64,000 nt of DNA from Aurifilum marmelostoma (lineage: Eukaryota > Ascomycota > Sordariomycetes > Diaporthales > Cryphonectriaceae), in the NCBI GenBank assembly GCA_027559495.1, contig JAMXSV010000015.1:744001-808000 (forward strand). Direction: 5' to 3'. Shown piece by piece: positions 52,465-62,645 of the stretch. The position numbers were made by a program, and so were the translations under genes. The notes beneath the pieces are model-generated. The model did not search any database, was not told the origin of the DNA, and worked only from the letters and a program-made list of their open reading frames with translations. The first letter of the stretch is position 1. Each line of letters starts with the position of its first letter.

Positions 52465-54307
52465 TCATGCCTTACGAGGGTGAAGCTTGACCATCAGCGG
52501 CGGCTTCTTCCACAAACCATAGATCTTGCAGGCGCGGTTCCAGTCCTTGATCTCCGTGGACTCGAGCTCCGGGTCGTACGCAAAGAGGAGCTTGGCGAGC
52601 ATGACACGCATCTCGAGGTAGGCAAGGTTGATCCCCAGACAGGCCCTGGGACCGGTCGAGAAGGGCTGGAAGGCCCTCTTGTCGTCGTCGTCGCCGAAAC
52701 CCTGCCCGAGCCACCGCTCAGGCCTGAACGACTCGGGGTCCTTCCAGTACCTGGGGTGCCTGGCCAGGGTGTAGATGTCGGCAGAGACGGTGATGCCCTC
52801 GGGCACGTAATGGCCGTCGATGGTGGCGCCTGGGCAGTCCCGCGGCAGGCCGACGGCGACGGGCGGGGAGATCCGGAGGCCTTCCTCGACGACGGCGTGC
52901 AGGTACTGGCACTTGGCGGTGGCGTCACCCGTGATCTCCTCCGCGGAGCTGAACATGGTGCGGATCTCGCGCGTCAGCTTGGCGAGGCACTCCTGGTCCT
53001 TGAGCAGCCAGAACATGATGGCGGCGAGCGCGGTGGCGGTGGTCTCGGAGCCGGCGACGATGAGGGTCTGGGAGGTGCCCATCATGTAGTTCTCGGTGAC
53101 CTCCTTCTTCTTGATCAGGTGGCTGAAGAAGTCCTGGCGGTCGAGCGAGTCCTGGGGCGCGTCGAGGCGCCTCCTGGTCTTGTCGATGGCCATGGCCCGC
53201 GACTTCTCCGACACCTCGCGCATGCTGGTCAGCCGCGAGCCCCAGATGAGTGGCAGCGTCAGCCTCAGCCATGCTTGTTGTCTCATCGAGGTGCTGATGG
53301 CCTGGTAGACTGCCCAGTCGAGGATGCCCTGCACCCACTCGCTTGACCCCTCGGCCACGGCGCCGAACGGTTCCCCAAAGGCAAGGTCGCCTGTTGGATG
53401 GAGAAAAAAGGAGAGAGAAAAAAAGTCAGTCATGAAATTGTTCCTGTTAAGAAAAGATACTTGTTCGAAATGGGGTCAGGAGAATGGACACATACCAATG
53501 ACATCGAACGTCAGCCAGTTGTAAGCCTCCACAATATCAACCGCCTTCTTACCGCCGTCGCCAAACTTGCCCAGCTGGCTGACCAGCAGATCAACATACT
53601 GATGCACAACCTCCTCCTGGTCCCGCAACGCGCGCGCGCTAAAGGCATGGGACAGGGCGCGGCGCTGCTCGGCGTGGACGGCCGGGTCGCGCACCGAGGT
53701 GATGCGGGGCTCATCGCGCTCGTAGGCGGCCGACTTGAGGAAGCGCTTCCTGCCCTGGGTCACGTGGCCGTAGATGTCCTGGTAGGCGCCCACCGAGGCA
53801 AAGGACAGCTCGTTGGGGCCGATGCGCACCACGTCGCCGTGCTTCTCGAAGAGCTCCTGCATGCGGAAGGTGTGCTCGCCGCTGGCGCTGGACTTCTTCA
53901 GCCATGTCTGGTGGTTGTGTGCGCGTATCCCGCTCGCGTCAGCAGATGAATAGTTTGTCAAAGAAAGAAGTGCCAGAAAAAAGAGAGAGAGGGGGGGGGG
54001 GGGAGTGAGGGGAGGAAGGGGACAATAGATAAACTTACCTCGCTTATGGCAGCAAGCTTAGGTCCTGGGTACTTGGCCAGGGGATGAAAATAGAGAAGGT
54101 ATATACATCGTGCAAAGAAGTACGCCACGCCTAGCTGTCAAAGGTAAAGTCAAGCGATCACAAGTCAGTTTGTATAATCCCAGGCCATCTTTCCACAACA
54201 AAGTTCAGATAAACTTCGAGGGCTCGTTCGATCAGACGCACCGTGATCAGCCCTAGAATGGCACTACGCGTCGGCAGCGTTGCGTAGGGTAGCTGTACCG
54301 AAAGCAT
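52465..54307 (-). CDS. Cytochrome P450 monooxygenase (CYP65/TRI-like group)
   Basis: Four exons, 54307-54242, 54134-54039, 53907-53496 and 53390-52465 (499 aa). Exons 1 and 2 are short and restore the membrane anchor ([26 protein letters not shown]) and hinge ([17 protein letters not shown]). The I-helix is [11 protein letters not shown], the K-helix EEGLR, the PERW motif SFRPERWLG, and the heme loop [10 protein letters not shown] with the Cys ligand. The core resembles fungal CYPs that oxidise sesquiterpenoids and other secondary metabolites (isotrichodermin hydroxylase-like in general style). The substrate is unknown and no terpene cyclase, PKS or NRPS is seen nearby. Intron 2 has a C13 run in the sense strand and an acceptor about 30 nt after CTGCTGAC. 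Intron 3 has branch GACTGAC. Confidence 0.93.
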
Positions 54308-55451
54308 CTTTTGGTTTCGTCAGATCATTAAAATGTAAAAGATCATGTGTTGTTGGGCGTTGTGAGGCCAAAAAAATGGAGTGAGTGACGAAGGACTGGT
54401 TGATGACAAGTGCAAGTAGAAAAAAAAAAGATAAAAGACACAGTCTCTCTCCCACACGCTTTCTCTCTCTCTCTCTCTCAGAGTTGTGTTTCTGCTAATT
54501 ATGTATTTCAACCTGCTCAAACAAACACCCCCCGCCCCCCGCCCCGGGGCCCCTTTACGTCCGAGGACAAGACCTCGTTAGCGACCCGACGGGGAAGGTC
54601 AAATAACGTCTTCGCTAATGCTGCCTCCGCGCTGGTCTTCGTACTCGTATCTCGGTCTCGTTGCTGCCGACCCTGGTCATCTCGATCCGACTCGGTGTGG
54701 GCGAATCGTAACCACGCAGATTGGTTTCAGTTGCAGTGTGGTTCGCTGCTAGGAATTTTTTTTTTTTTTTTTACACTGTGGGGATAACTATATCATAGTA
54801 GGTGGATTCGTTTTCTGATCCCTTTTCTCCGAGAGATACAGATGCGTATTGAGGTCTTGGTTAATTTTGAGCAAAAGGAAATGGAATACGTTTCCATAGG
54901 TGCGTTGTTGCAAATCTGTTAATTAGAAGAAAATGACTGGTTGATACCATTCCCATGCGATAACTATCCGCTCCAAACAAACAGTTCCGCCCTGAGCCTA
55001 TGTTTCACTTTTTCTTGTCCTCTCTTTTTCTTTCTCTGATTCCTTTCTTACTTGACAATAAAGCTTATTGTGGTAGTCAACTCGGCATTGGCCCAGATGA
55101 GGCAGTCTGCGCCTTCACATTGCAACCAGTCATGACGACGGTATACATCAAGCAACGAACATCAAGTACTATGTTTGGCAACAGGTTGCCTCAGGTGGGT
55201 GGGGCCCGGGCCTGGAAGGGACAACAAGGTTTTTACTTATACTTGACAAATCAGTCGTACTCGTACCCCAAGGAATACGGGCAGCCGGAAATGATCCGAG
55301 TGTGAGTTGCAGCAGACGTGCACGTTGTAAGTACTACTGTCTTGGAAGGCGTCTTGCACAGGCCTTGACGGCTGGCTATTGGCTATATAGAACGAGTATT
55401 GCCAGGTCTTATCAGGAGCCCCGGTCTAGGCGTCTATCTGGGGTAATCTAT
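54308..55451. other. Intergenic, 1.1 kb, no gene seen
   Basis: P450 promoter and downstream region of the membrane protein gene. (CT)n tract about 54461-54480 and a T18 run at 54755-54772. Open frames look non-coding. Confidence 0.45.
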
Positions 55452-56627
55452 CTACACATCAAAGTCCCCCCTCTCATACGCCTCGTGCTCTCTCTTCATC
55501 TCGATCTTTACCCACACGAATGTGACGATGGCCCAGCACGCAATATAGCTAAAGAGCACGCCCAGCGACAGGCCAAAGGCATAGTGGAACTCGAGGGTCC
55601 AGATGACGGCCGACACGCTGCCGATGTAGACGCACACGCCCAGCGTCCACCACAGCGTCAGGTTGAAGAAGAAGCGGCGGAACATGGGGTTGGTGGCGTA
55701 GCGATCATTGTACCGCGTCCTGAACTCGCGGTCCTGCAGGCCGTCGACGGCCATAAAGTCCTCGGCGGCGTAGTAGATCAGGGGCCGCAGCGGGGTCCCG
55801 ATGGGCTGGGAGTTGATCCCGATGGGGATGTTGAAAGGGTGCAGGGTGGTGACGACCATCAGCAGGCCGAGGAAGCCCATCAGGAAGCTGGGCCCGTAAA
55901 GGTACAGCTTGGGGATGACCAGCGTGCTCCCGACCAGGAAGGGGATCAGGGCGATGACCATGGCGACGGCGTAGACCCAGCTGGTGGCGTCGAGCTGCCA
56001 GCGGCTCGTGGACAGCAGCGGGGCGCACACGTCTGGCTGCAGGAAGAGGCGGTAGACGCGGGCCAGCAGGATCCACAGCTCGCCGATGCCAAAGGAGGCG
56101 ATGGCCGACCCGAGAATGGCCTTGTCGAACTGCGGCGGCGGCGGCACGGGGCACGGGTGCTGGCCTGGGTACCGGGAGAGGCACTCATGGCGCCAGTCGG
56201 CCTGGCGCGAGCGGTACCAAGCGTAGTAGATGATGCAGGGGACGACGATGTCGAAGAGGATGATCATGGGCAGGCCTAGGGTGATGCCCAGGTGCTGCCA
56301 CGGGTGGGCGTCCTTGATGGCCAGCCTCGTCTCCCTCCGCCGGAGCCGGGCCAGCTCCCGCGTGTTGGCTGTGTCCGACGTCCTCACCGCGTCGAGGAGG
56401 TTGCTGCTGCCCGGGGCGCCGCCGGCGGCCGCGGCCCGCTTCTCGGACTCGGTCTCGTGTTCGGTTGGTGGCCGCGTCGACGGGGCGCCCAAGGTACGGT
56501 CACATTCCTCCTTGTTGTAATTCCCCGAGCCCGTCAGTGTTGACTTGTTGCTCGGAGCCGTCTCGTCCTCGTCAGCCGGAGGTGCTGGAGGGCCGAACTC
56601 CTTTTCTGCGTAATCTATTACATCCAT
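55452..56627 (-). CDS. Polytopic membrane protein of unknown function
   Basis: A single exon of 391 aa, starting at MDVIDYAEKEFG; the frame further upstream is probably leader. The first ~110 residues are polar, Glu/Ser/Ala-rich and probably cytosolic. About six hydrophobic segments follow: LGITLGLPMIILFDIVVPC, ILGSAIASFGIGELWILLA, VYAVAMVIALIPFLVGSTL, FLMGFLGLLMVVTTL, NLTLWWTLGVCVYIGSVSAVI and SLGVLFSYIACWAIVTFVWV. A loop between the first two contains Cys and Pro residues (HECLSRYPGQHPCPVPPPP). The short tail is charged (EMKREHEAYERGDFDV). The layout resembles fungal integral membrane proteins with no assigned function. It may be one of the proteins seen at the plasma membrane or Golgi, but location is not readable. 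Confidence 0.8.
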   Translation of the reverse strand: MDVIDYAEKEFGPPAPPADEDETAPSNKSTLTGSGNYNKEECDRTLGAPSTRPPTEHETESEKRAAAAGGAPGSSNLLDAVRTSDTANTRELARLRRRETRLAIKDAHPWQHLGITLGLPMIILFDIVVPCIIYYAWYRSRQADWRHECLSRYPGQHPCPVPPPPQFDKAILGSAIASFGIGELWILLARVYRLFLQPDVCAPLLSTSRWQLDATSWVYAVAMVIALIPFLVGSTLVIPKLYLYGPSFLMGFLGLLMVVTTLHPFNIPIGINSQPIGTPLRPLIYYAAEDFMAVDGLQDREFRTRYNDRYATNPMFRRFFFNLTLWWTLGVCVYIGSVSAVIWTLEFHYAFGLSLGVLFSYIACWAIVTFVWVKIEMKREHEAYERGDFDV

Positions 56628-57748
56628 GCTTTCCCTTTCTAGAGGTGGAGACGGTAAAAAGGAGATCACAGAAGGGAGGAGAAAAGGAGTGAGCAACGTG
56701 AAGGCTGGGGGGGGGGAATCTCAAGAAGGTAGGTGGAGAAGGAGGGAGATTGTTGTTGGGGAGGGAGGAGGTTTAAGGCCTCTTCCAGCGCAAGAAGGGA
56801 AAGAATAGAGAGGGGGTAGAGAGACAGGTAAGAATGAGCGGTAAGGCTGATCTTTATGAAGAAAAAAATCGCTTCACCAAGACAAAACAAACAACAAGTC
56901 GTGCCATGGTGGCTCCGGGTTGCAGCGGTCCGGCGTTACCGGATTCACCGTCAGGGAGTCGGGTTGAGGATCCAACTCGGTGCCAGCAGCGATGGGCACG
57001 CAGACGAGGAGGGGAAACAAGGGACCGAGAGAGGAGAGAGAGAGAGAGGAAAAAAAAAAAAAAAAAAAGGGTCCCTCTATTTTTTTCAAGGGGTGTCAAG
57101 GGTCCAGAACCTGTACGTGCATGAGAAATGTGTCTTGTGTCTTGTTCTGTGGATTTCCGGGTGCATGCTGACTCCTTCCGACGCATCCGAAGTCGTTTGA
57201 AGAGAAGGCCATCTTGAGATGTTTAATCGTCTTCCCACTGTTGTTATGGAATGGCTGGATGTTTGTTGTCTGCTCTCCTCTTTTGGGAACATGAAGTTCT
57301 CGTGTCTTCATTTTTTTCTTATTTTTTTCTTCTTCCTCAGGTAGAGGATGCTTGCAGAGGGGGGGAACCCTGCATCTTGGCAGCCTACAGTTGGAGCTTG
57401 CCCCTGAAGCTGGAGGGTTTTAGACCCGTACCCCGGACAGATCCCACTAACAAGTACCTGCTAGAACCCGCTATAGTTTAGTACTGGGCCGGTTACAGAT
57501 CCGAGCAAGATCTCGCTACAGGGAGTATGACCCCCTGAGTGTGGGGTGGCCGGCCTTTCTTGCTGCTGCAACCTCGACTTGGGATTACTTGGGCAAACAG
57601 TAAGCGGCCAGACGCCCAGGGACGAGGATTGTTTGTGATGAGAAGTGAAGGAGAGCTCCATCACTTGACTCGCCTTCATAACTCAAGACTGTTATCCATC
57701 AATATAAACAGTCGCAGAGGCTTCCCCCTGCCAAGAAGGCTTGCCAAG
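56628..57748. other. Intergenic, 1.1 kb, divergent promoters
   Basis: Between divergent start codons. The left part is G/A-rich on the plus strand (pyrimidine-rich leader of the membrane protein gene). A (GA)n plus A18 tract lies at 57030-57068. No gene. Confidence 0.45.
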
Positions 57749-58880
57749 ATGCCTACAGAGCTCACTTTTCCCTCCCCAAACCTCGGCCTCAACCCGTCTG
57801 CCCGCCACTGTCTCATCTACTTCCTCACCGGCAATCCAGGCCTCATCGACTACTATGGCCCCTTTCTGACCCATCTTCGCTCCCTCCTCAACGACATCGA
57901 GGTCCGCCGCAAGCACAAGGTGACCTTCCACCTCTACGGCCGCGACCTCGCCGGCTTCAACGATGCCGACCATGCCGCCCCTTTCAACACAACCACCAAC
58001 CGGCCCCACGACGTCGAGTCTCAGATCCAGCATGCATTCCGTCACCTCGTCGCCGCAAACCGCATTCCCGCCACCAGCAGCTCCTCCTCGGGCCCCAGCG
58101 GGATCCAGCGGGGTGGCCAGCCCTTTGACGAGGTCGTGCTGATGGGCCACAGCCTGGGCACCTACCTCGCCCTCGAGATCTTCCACCGCCACCTGCACGA
58201 CCCAGACATCGCACCGGGCCTGAACCTCAAGTCCGGCGTGCTGCTCTTCGCCACCATCGCCCACCTCGCCAAGAGCCCCAAGGGCGTGCATCTCGACCTC
58301 ATCCGCCGCACCCCCATTCTCTCCACCCACGTCCACACCCTCGCCCGGGCCTTCCTATGGCTTCTCCCCACCGCCTTCATCCGCTGGTTCACAGCCAGCG
58401 TGCTGTCCATGGCGCCCCATGCCGCCGCCACCACCACGCGCTTCCTGACCTCGCGGGATGGTGTCTACCAGGCGCTGTACCTCGGCATGGACGAGATGAA
58501 GGTCATCAGCGAGGAGAGCTGGGCTGAGGAGCTGTGGGAGATTGCCGACGAGGCTGTCGCTCATGCGCACGAGGTGCCCAAGTTCTTCATCCTGTTTGGC
58601 AAGGACGACCACTGGGTGCCGAACCAGCACCGCGACAGGTTCATCGAGGAGAGGGAGAAGCATGCGTCGAGGGAGGATGCGCCCAAGACGAAGAGGGGGC
58701 GCACGAGGATTGTGGTTGATGAAGAGGGCTTGCCGCATGACTTTTGTATCAGTAAGAAAATAAGACACCTGGGTGGGGAATTGTGAGGATTCTGAGTACT
58801 GACATGTCGAAACAGATCATAGCGAGACTGTCGCGAACAAGGTGGGCGTGTGGATCGATGAGATCGCAGAACATCCATGA
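57749..58880 (+). CDS. Lipid-droplet-associated hydrolase (LDAH) family protein
   Basis: Two exons, 57749-58751 and 58816-58880 (355 aa). The open frame of exon 1 runs on to a false stop at 58786, but the intron (GTAAGA..CGAAACAG, branch TACTGAC) joins HDFCI-NHSETVANKVGVWI and supplies the catalytic His region. Family landmarks are LIYFLTGNPGLIDYYGPFL at the N-terminus, the elbow GHSLG, and the Asp region LFGKDDHWVP. A hydrophobic stretch (LARAFLWLLPTAFIRWF) in the middle fits lipid-droplet or ER attachment. LDAH proteins are serine hydrolases at lipid droplets with roles in sterol ester or triacylglycerol turnover. The start ATG follows a Pro/Arg-rich upstream frame and matches the usual MPTE-like beginning. 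Confidence 0.9.
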
Positions 58881-59648
58881 GCCCTGGCGCGGATCAAGGA
58901 ACTGCGCAGTGGCTCACGTCTACCATTGCCTGCGAAACCTACACATAAGCTTCCCCCAGGCCGAGACGTCCAGCAGCAAGATGCGACATGGGCGCAGCCA
59001 AACACCTTGATGGCAAGAGTGTTTTGCCTAGTGTTGACGTCGCTTGACTTGAAGCCTGAAGAAGGAGGCACTAACGCCAGACCTCAAGAAGGAAGATCCA
59101 GGAAGAGGACAGGCAGCGAGGATTTGGGTCGTCTAGATTTCTTTGGCCATTCTGAAGTACTGGAAAAGGTTGATCCCGTGAGGATGGTGATCGTGTTGTC
59201 GATCTGCGAGATGTCTTTGTGGCTAGGTCAGGGTGAAGATATCGACTATGTTGTCGCATTTCTCTCCGGCTGTTGAACCAAGGTACAACAGAAGGATGGA
59301 CAACGTATTTCATGAAAAGACCAGCGAATCAGCCCTGTTCATTGCTGCTTGGCTCTCAGCTGTTCAGCAGATGGACAGTTCACCACGAGTATGAACCTTG
59401 ATGATCTGAGATAATGTCTTCAAAATGAAACACAGTTGGTCTATTAATTTTGTCCAACATAGTATGCGCTGAAGTCATTCTGAACTCTTTAATACATATA
59501 ATGCTCAAAAAAGGAAATGACAACAAACATCAACACAGAAACTGTCCTTCCCTGGCCTTGCAAAAGACAGCCTCGACAACCTCGACGACCTCTTGTGAGC
59601 ATTACCCGGCTCAACAGCCACCATCAGGAACCCGCATGCCCTCTCACA
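58881..59648. other. Convergent 3' spacer, no gene seen
   Basis: Between the LDAH-like stop and the GH5 stop. Short open frames only. Confidence 0.5.
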
Positions 59649-61120
59649 TCACGCCTCGGCCTCTCCCAAGGTCTTTCTCACCAACGGCTTCAACCCGCTC
59701 TCGATAAACTCGGGCGACCGCCAGTCCGACCAGTCATGGTTCAACAGCCCCCAGGACTCATCCGCATCATGCTTCCCCTGCCTAGTGTAGTAACTCCCGG
59801 AGATCACCCAGACCATCCACCCAGTCTCCGGGAAGTCGCTCCCGAGAAACTCCAGCACACACCTGGCATACACGCTGTCCTTCCACGTCGAGGCGTCCTG
59901 GGTGAAGCCCCACTCCGTCATGACGACGGGGAAGCGGTTGGCCGCGCTGCTGTTGTCCTGCACGGCCGCGTACCCCGCCTCGACGAGCCCCTCCTTGTAG
60001 CTGGGGCAGTCCGTCACGGGCGAGACGATGTCGTAGCTGTGCAGCTCCAGCACGAGCTTGTCCTCGGACCCGGCGAAGTCGGCCAGGTCGAAGGTGGCGG
60101 TGCCCGGCTCGAGGGGCTCCCCTTTCACGACGGGGCTCAGGTCCGTGTCGCCGTTCAGGCCGGAGAGGAAGACCAGGACATCCGGGTTGGTGCTGCGGAT
60201 GGCGGTGGTGCCGCGCTTGACTTGCTCGTACCATACGGCCCAGGTGTATGACTCTAGGAGGTCTGGGTTGTCTTCGCCGAAGGGAGGGCGGAGCTCGTTG
60301 TAGAGAGACATGGACATGAGGTTTGACCATTGTTTGCCCTTTTGAGAAGTCAGTGTCAAGTGATGCCTGTCTATTTCTACGGATGAATAGGGACGGGTTG
60401 TGCGGGATCCTCGTGAGAAGGAAAGGATGTGCTCACATGAGCTGCCATGTAGGAAAGACCGCGTGTCCAGTTCGTAGGCGAGAAGTGGACGTCGTTCCAC
60501 CAGGCGTTGCCGTCGAACGGATCACAGCACCACGAGGCCTTGGCCACGTGGTTGTCTAGATGAACAAAGATATTGTGCTTTGCACATTCTGAAGCGATAG
60601 CATCGTATACCTGTGTGCGTAGCGTCAGTAATTTGCTCGCATAGGCTTGGTTGATCTACGGAATGTAGATAATTAACAAAAATGCCCTCACCTGTAGCCT
60701 TGTGGTCTCGTTGTTGAATGAAGGATTATTCGCAATGACTTGGTTGAATATCTCCGTACCATTTTCCGCGCCGAGAGCATTGGTGAAGGCCGTCACGATG
60801 GGAATGTCCGTCATGTCATTGTCATATATCTGGTCGATCATCTCCGTGGCGTAGGTGAGACGGATCGAGTTCATGCCCAAGCTCTGGATCCTCGACACGA
60901 TCGTCTCGATGGACTGGTACTGCAGACCCTCTGGGATCATGGTCGTCTCAGCTCCGGGCCAGTTCACCCCGGCGTAGCCAACTTTGGAACCATCTGCTGT
61001 CAGGATGCAGGAGTCGGCCGTCTTGAAAGGTCCATTCTGGAATGATGGACCAGCCTTCTCGCCTGTCGAGAGTGTTGCGAAGAAAATAGCGGCCAGGAGA
61101 CCGCAGCTCTTCATCCACAT
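59649..61120 (-). CDS. Secreted glycoside hydrolase family 5 enzyme
   Basis: Three exons, 61120-60692, 60610-60437 and 60338-59649 (430 aa). The signal peptide is MWMKSCGLLAAIFFATLSTG. GH5 landmarks are GVNWPGAE, LGMNSIRLTYA, the HLDNHVAKASWCC loop in exon 2, the acid/base MSLYNELRPPF (Glu about 216) and the nucleophile VVMTEWGF (Glu about 343), with GWMVWVISGSYY near the C-terminus. The (beta/alpha)8 barrel appears complete. Cysteines CCDPF and DCPSY may pair. Several NxS/T sites are present. GH5 enzymes cleave beta-glucans, mannans or related polysaccharides; the subgroup with HxDNHVxKAxWCC is typical of fungal secreted endoglucanase-like proteins of uncertain substrate. Intron signals are good (CTGAC branch in each). 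No carbohydrate-binding module. Confidence 0.93.
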
Positions 61121-62645
61121 GGTGACAAAGTTGTAGAATCAATCAACCAGTAGTAATTACTGCAAGGTGGAATTATTAGCGAGTAAAGTCTGAGTATGAA
61201 ACCAGGTTGATCTGTAGAAGGTAATAACGTGAATCCCTCAGTGAAGACGTGGCAAGCAACGCGGGCGAGTGTGAGCATTCAAATATGGACTTTATTCTCA
61301 ATTATGGAGTTGATCATAATGAGTAAGACTTTCCGAGCGTGAGGAGGTCTTACGAGAGAAGAACTTTCACGCGCCTAGCATACCCTATTTGGTCATGTGA
61401 GGCTCGTGGGCAAACTGTCTTTCAAAGCTACAGGCCAGGGCAATTTAGAGTGAGGCCTAGGCCGACGGGCTCTCGCCCCGAATACATATGTTTTTCGGCC
61501 TAATGCGAAGAAAAGACCTTTCTCTCCAACCTAAGTCCTACTTCTGGTCCACTACACCTATGTATCCGTAATGACCAGGAGATCGCGCGAAGAGCTAGAT
61601 TTTATAGCCAACCACCGCGCAGCAGCATCGGACCGGACCTAGTAGAACCACCCTTGCCCGGCTTCAGAATTCGGAGCTTGCGAGGGAGAGTACCTCACCA
61701 CATGCTGACGGTGAAAAGTGCCGCGCGCAGCAAGAAGGATTCGTGGCGGGGTGGCCGGTAGGTCCATCTGTTGTGGCTGGTCTGCACCTTCTGTGCGGCC
61801 TTCGTGGGTGTAGTCAGGGCCCCAGCGATCCGCTGAATGCTGCAGGTCTCCTCCCAACGACTCTTGAGGAAGGCATGTTGTGGTCTCTGCCTTTGTCGCC
61901 ATAGTGCGAGGACTGGCACCGTCTAGGCCCTGCCACGGAGACTCGGCTTGGTTTTGTGACATGTCTGAGGCGGTGAGGGTATCGCTGGAACAGTTCGTGG
62001 TCGTGGTATCTTGCAGGTCAGGAAGAACTCTGTGATTTCGAGATCGCGTGTTCGGTATGGCTTTTTCGTTATGCATGTATTGATGCGCTTTTGCCGTGGT
62101 CAGGTGCTTGTTGAGTCTCCTAAGCGTGGTGTTCGCCGCTTGGGCAGATATATAGGCATATACTCTGAAGTGAAGGCCCTCAGCTGTTCACTTTCTTCGA
62201 TGACGGTCCTTTTATATGTATGGAGTGTCAATGTCGTTATCGCATCGAGTCCTAAACTTCGTCAGAGGAAAAGAGTGAGTAGTGACCATCTCATCGGTTA
62301 CTTGAATGACTTGTCACAGAGTACTCCAACCAAGAAGATGGCTCTTGCTCAAGATCATTTGGTGTGTTTTGGGGAGGCGGGGGCCGAAGCTGCGATGACA
62401 AGTAGACTTCAGTGCGAAGCAGAGATAAGACAAAAAAGAAGAGTTTGGGTATGGGTATGAGTGTAAGGTCTTGTAGATCAATTCGCTGTACCCAATGCTA
62501 TGCCATGCTATCGAAGAAACCGCTGAAACGCCTTATGCAAAAATGATTTCAAAACCCATGCCATGCTATTATTGTGCAGTCTCCCTTAAGTTCAGTTCTG
62601 TGTTGCCATGAAGCTTGACGGGAGGAGATTCCTGATCATGCCCAC
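61121..62645. other. Intergenic, 1.5 kb, with one doubtful ORF
   Basis: GH5 promoter and the region downstream of the DUF1766-type gene. An ATG frame on the minus strand (62076-61639, 145 aa) is hydrophilic and Thr/Gln/Pro-rich with no recognisable motif; I leave it uncalled. Confidence 0.4.

Noticed and set aside
52447..53346. A 299-aa plus-strand frame over the second P450
   Set aside because: It is an antisense shadow of the P450, which has all the expected motifs on the minus strand.
61639..62076. A 145-aa minus-strand ATG frame
   Set aside because: Hydrophilic low-information sequence without conserved-looking blocks; it may be random.
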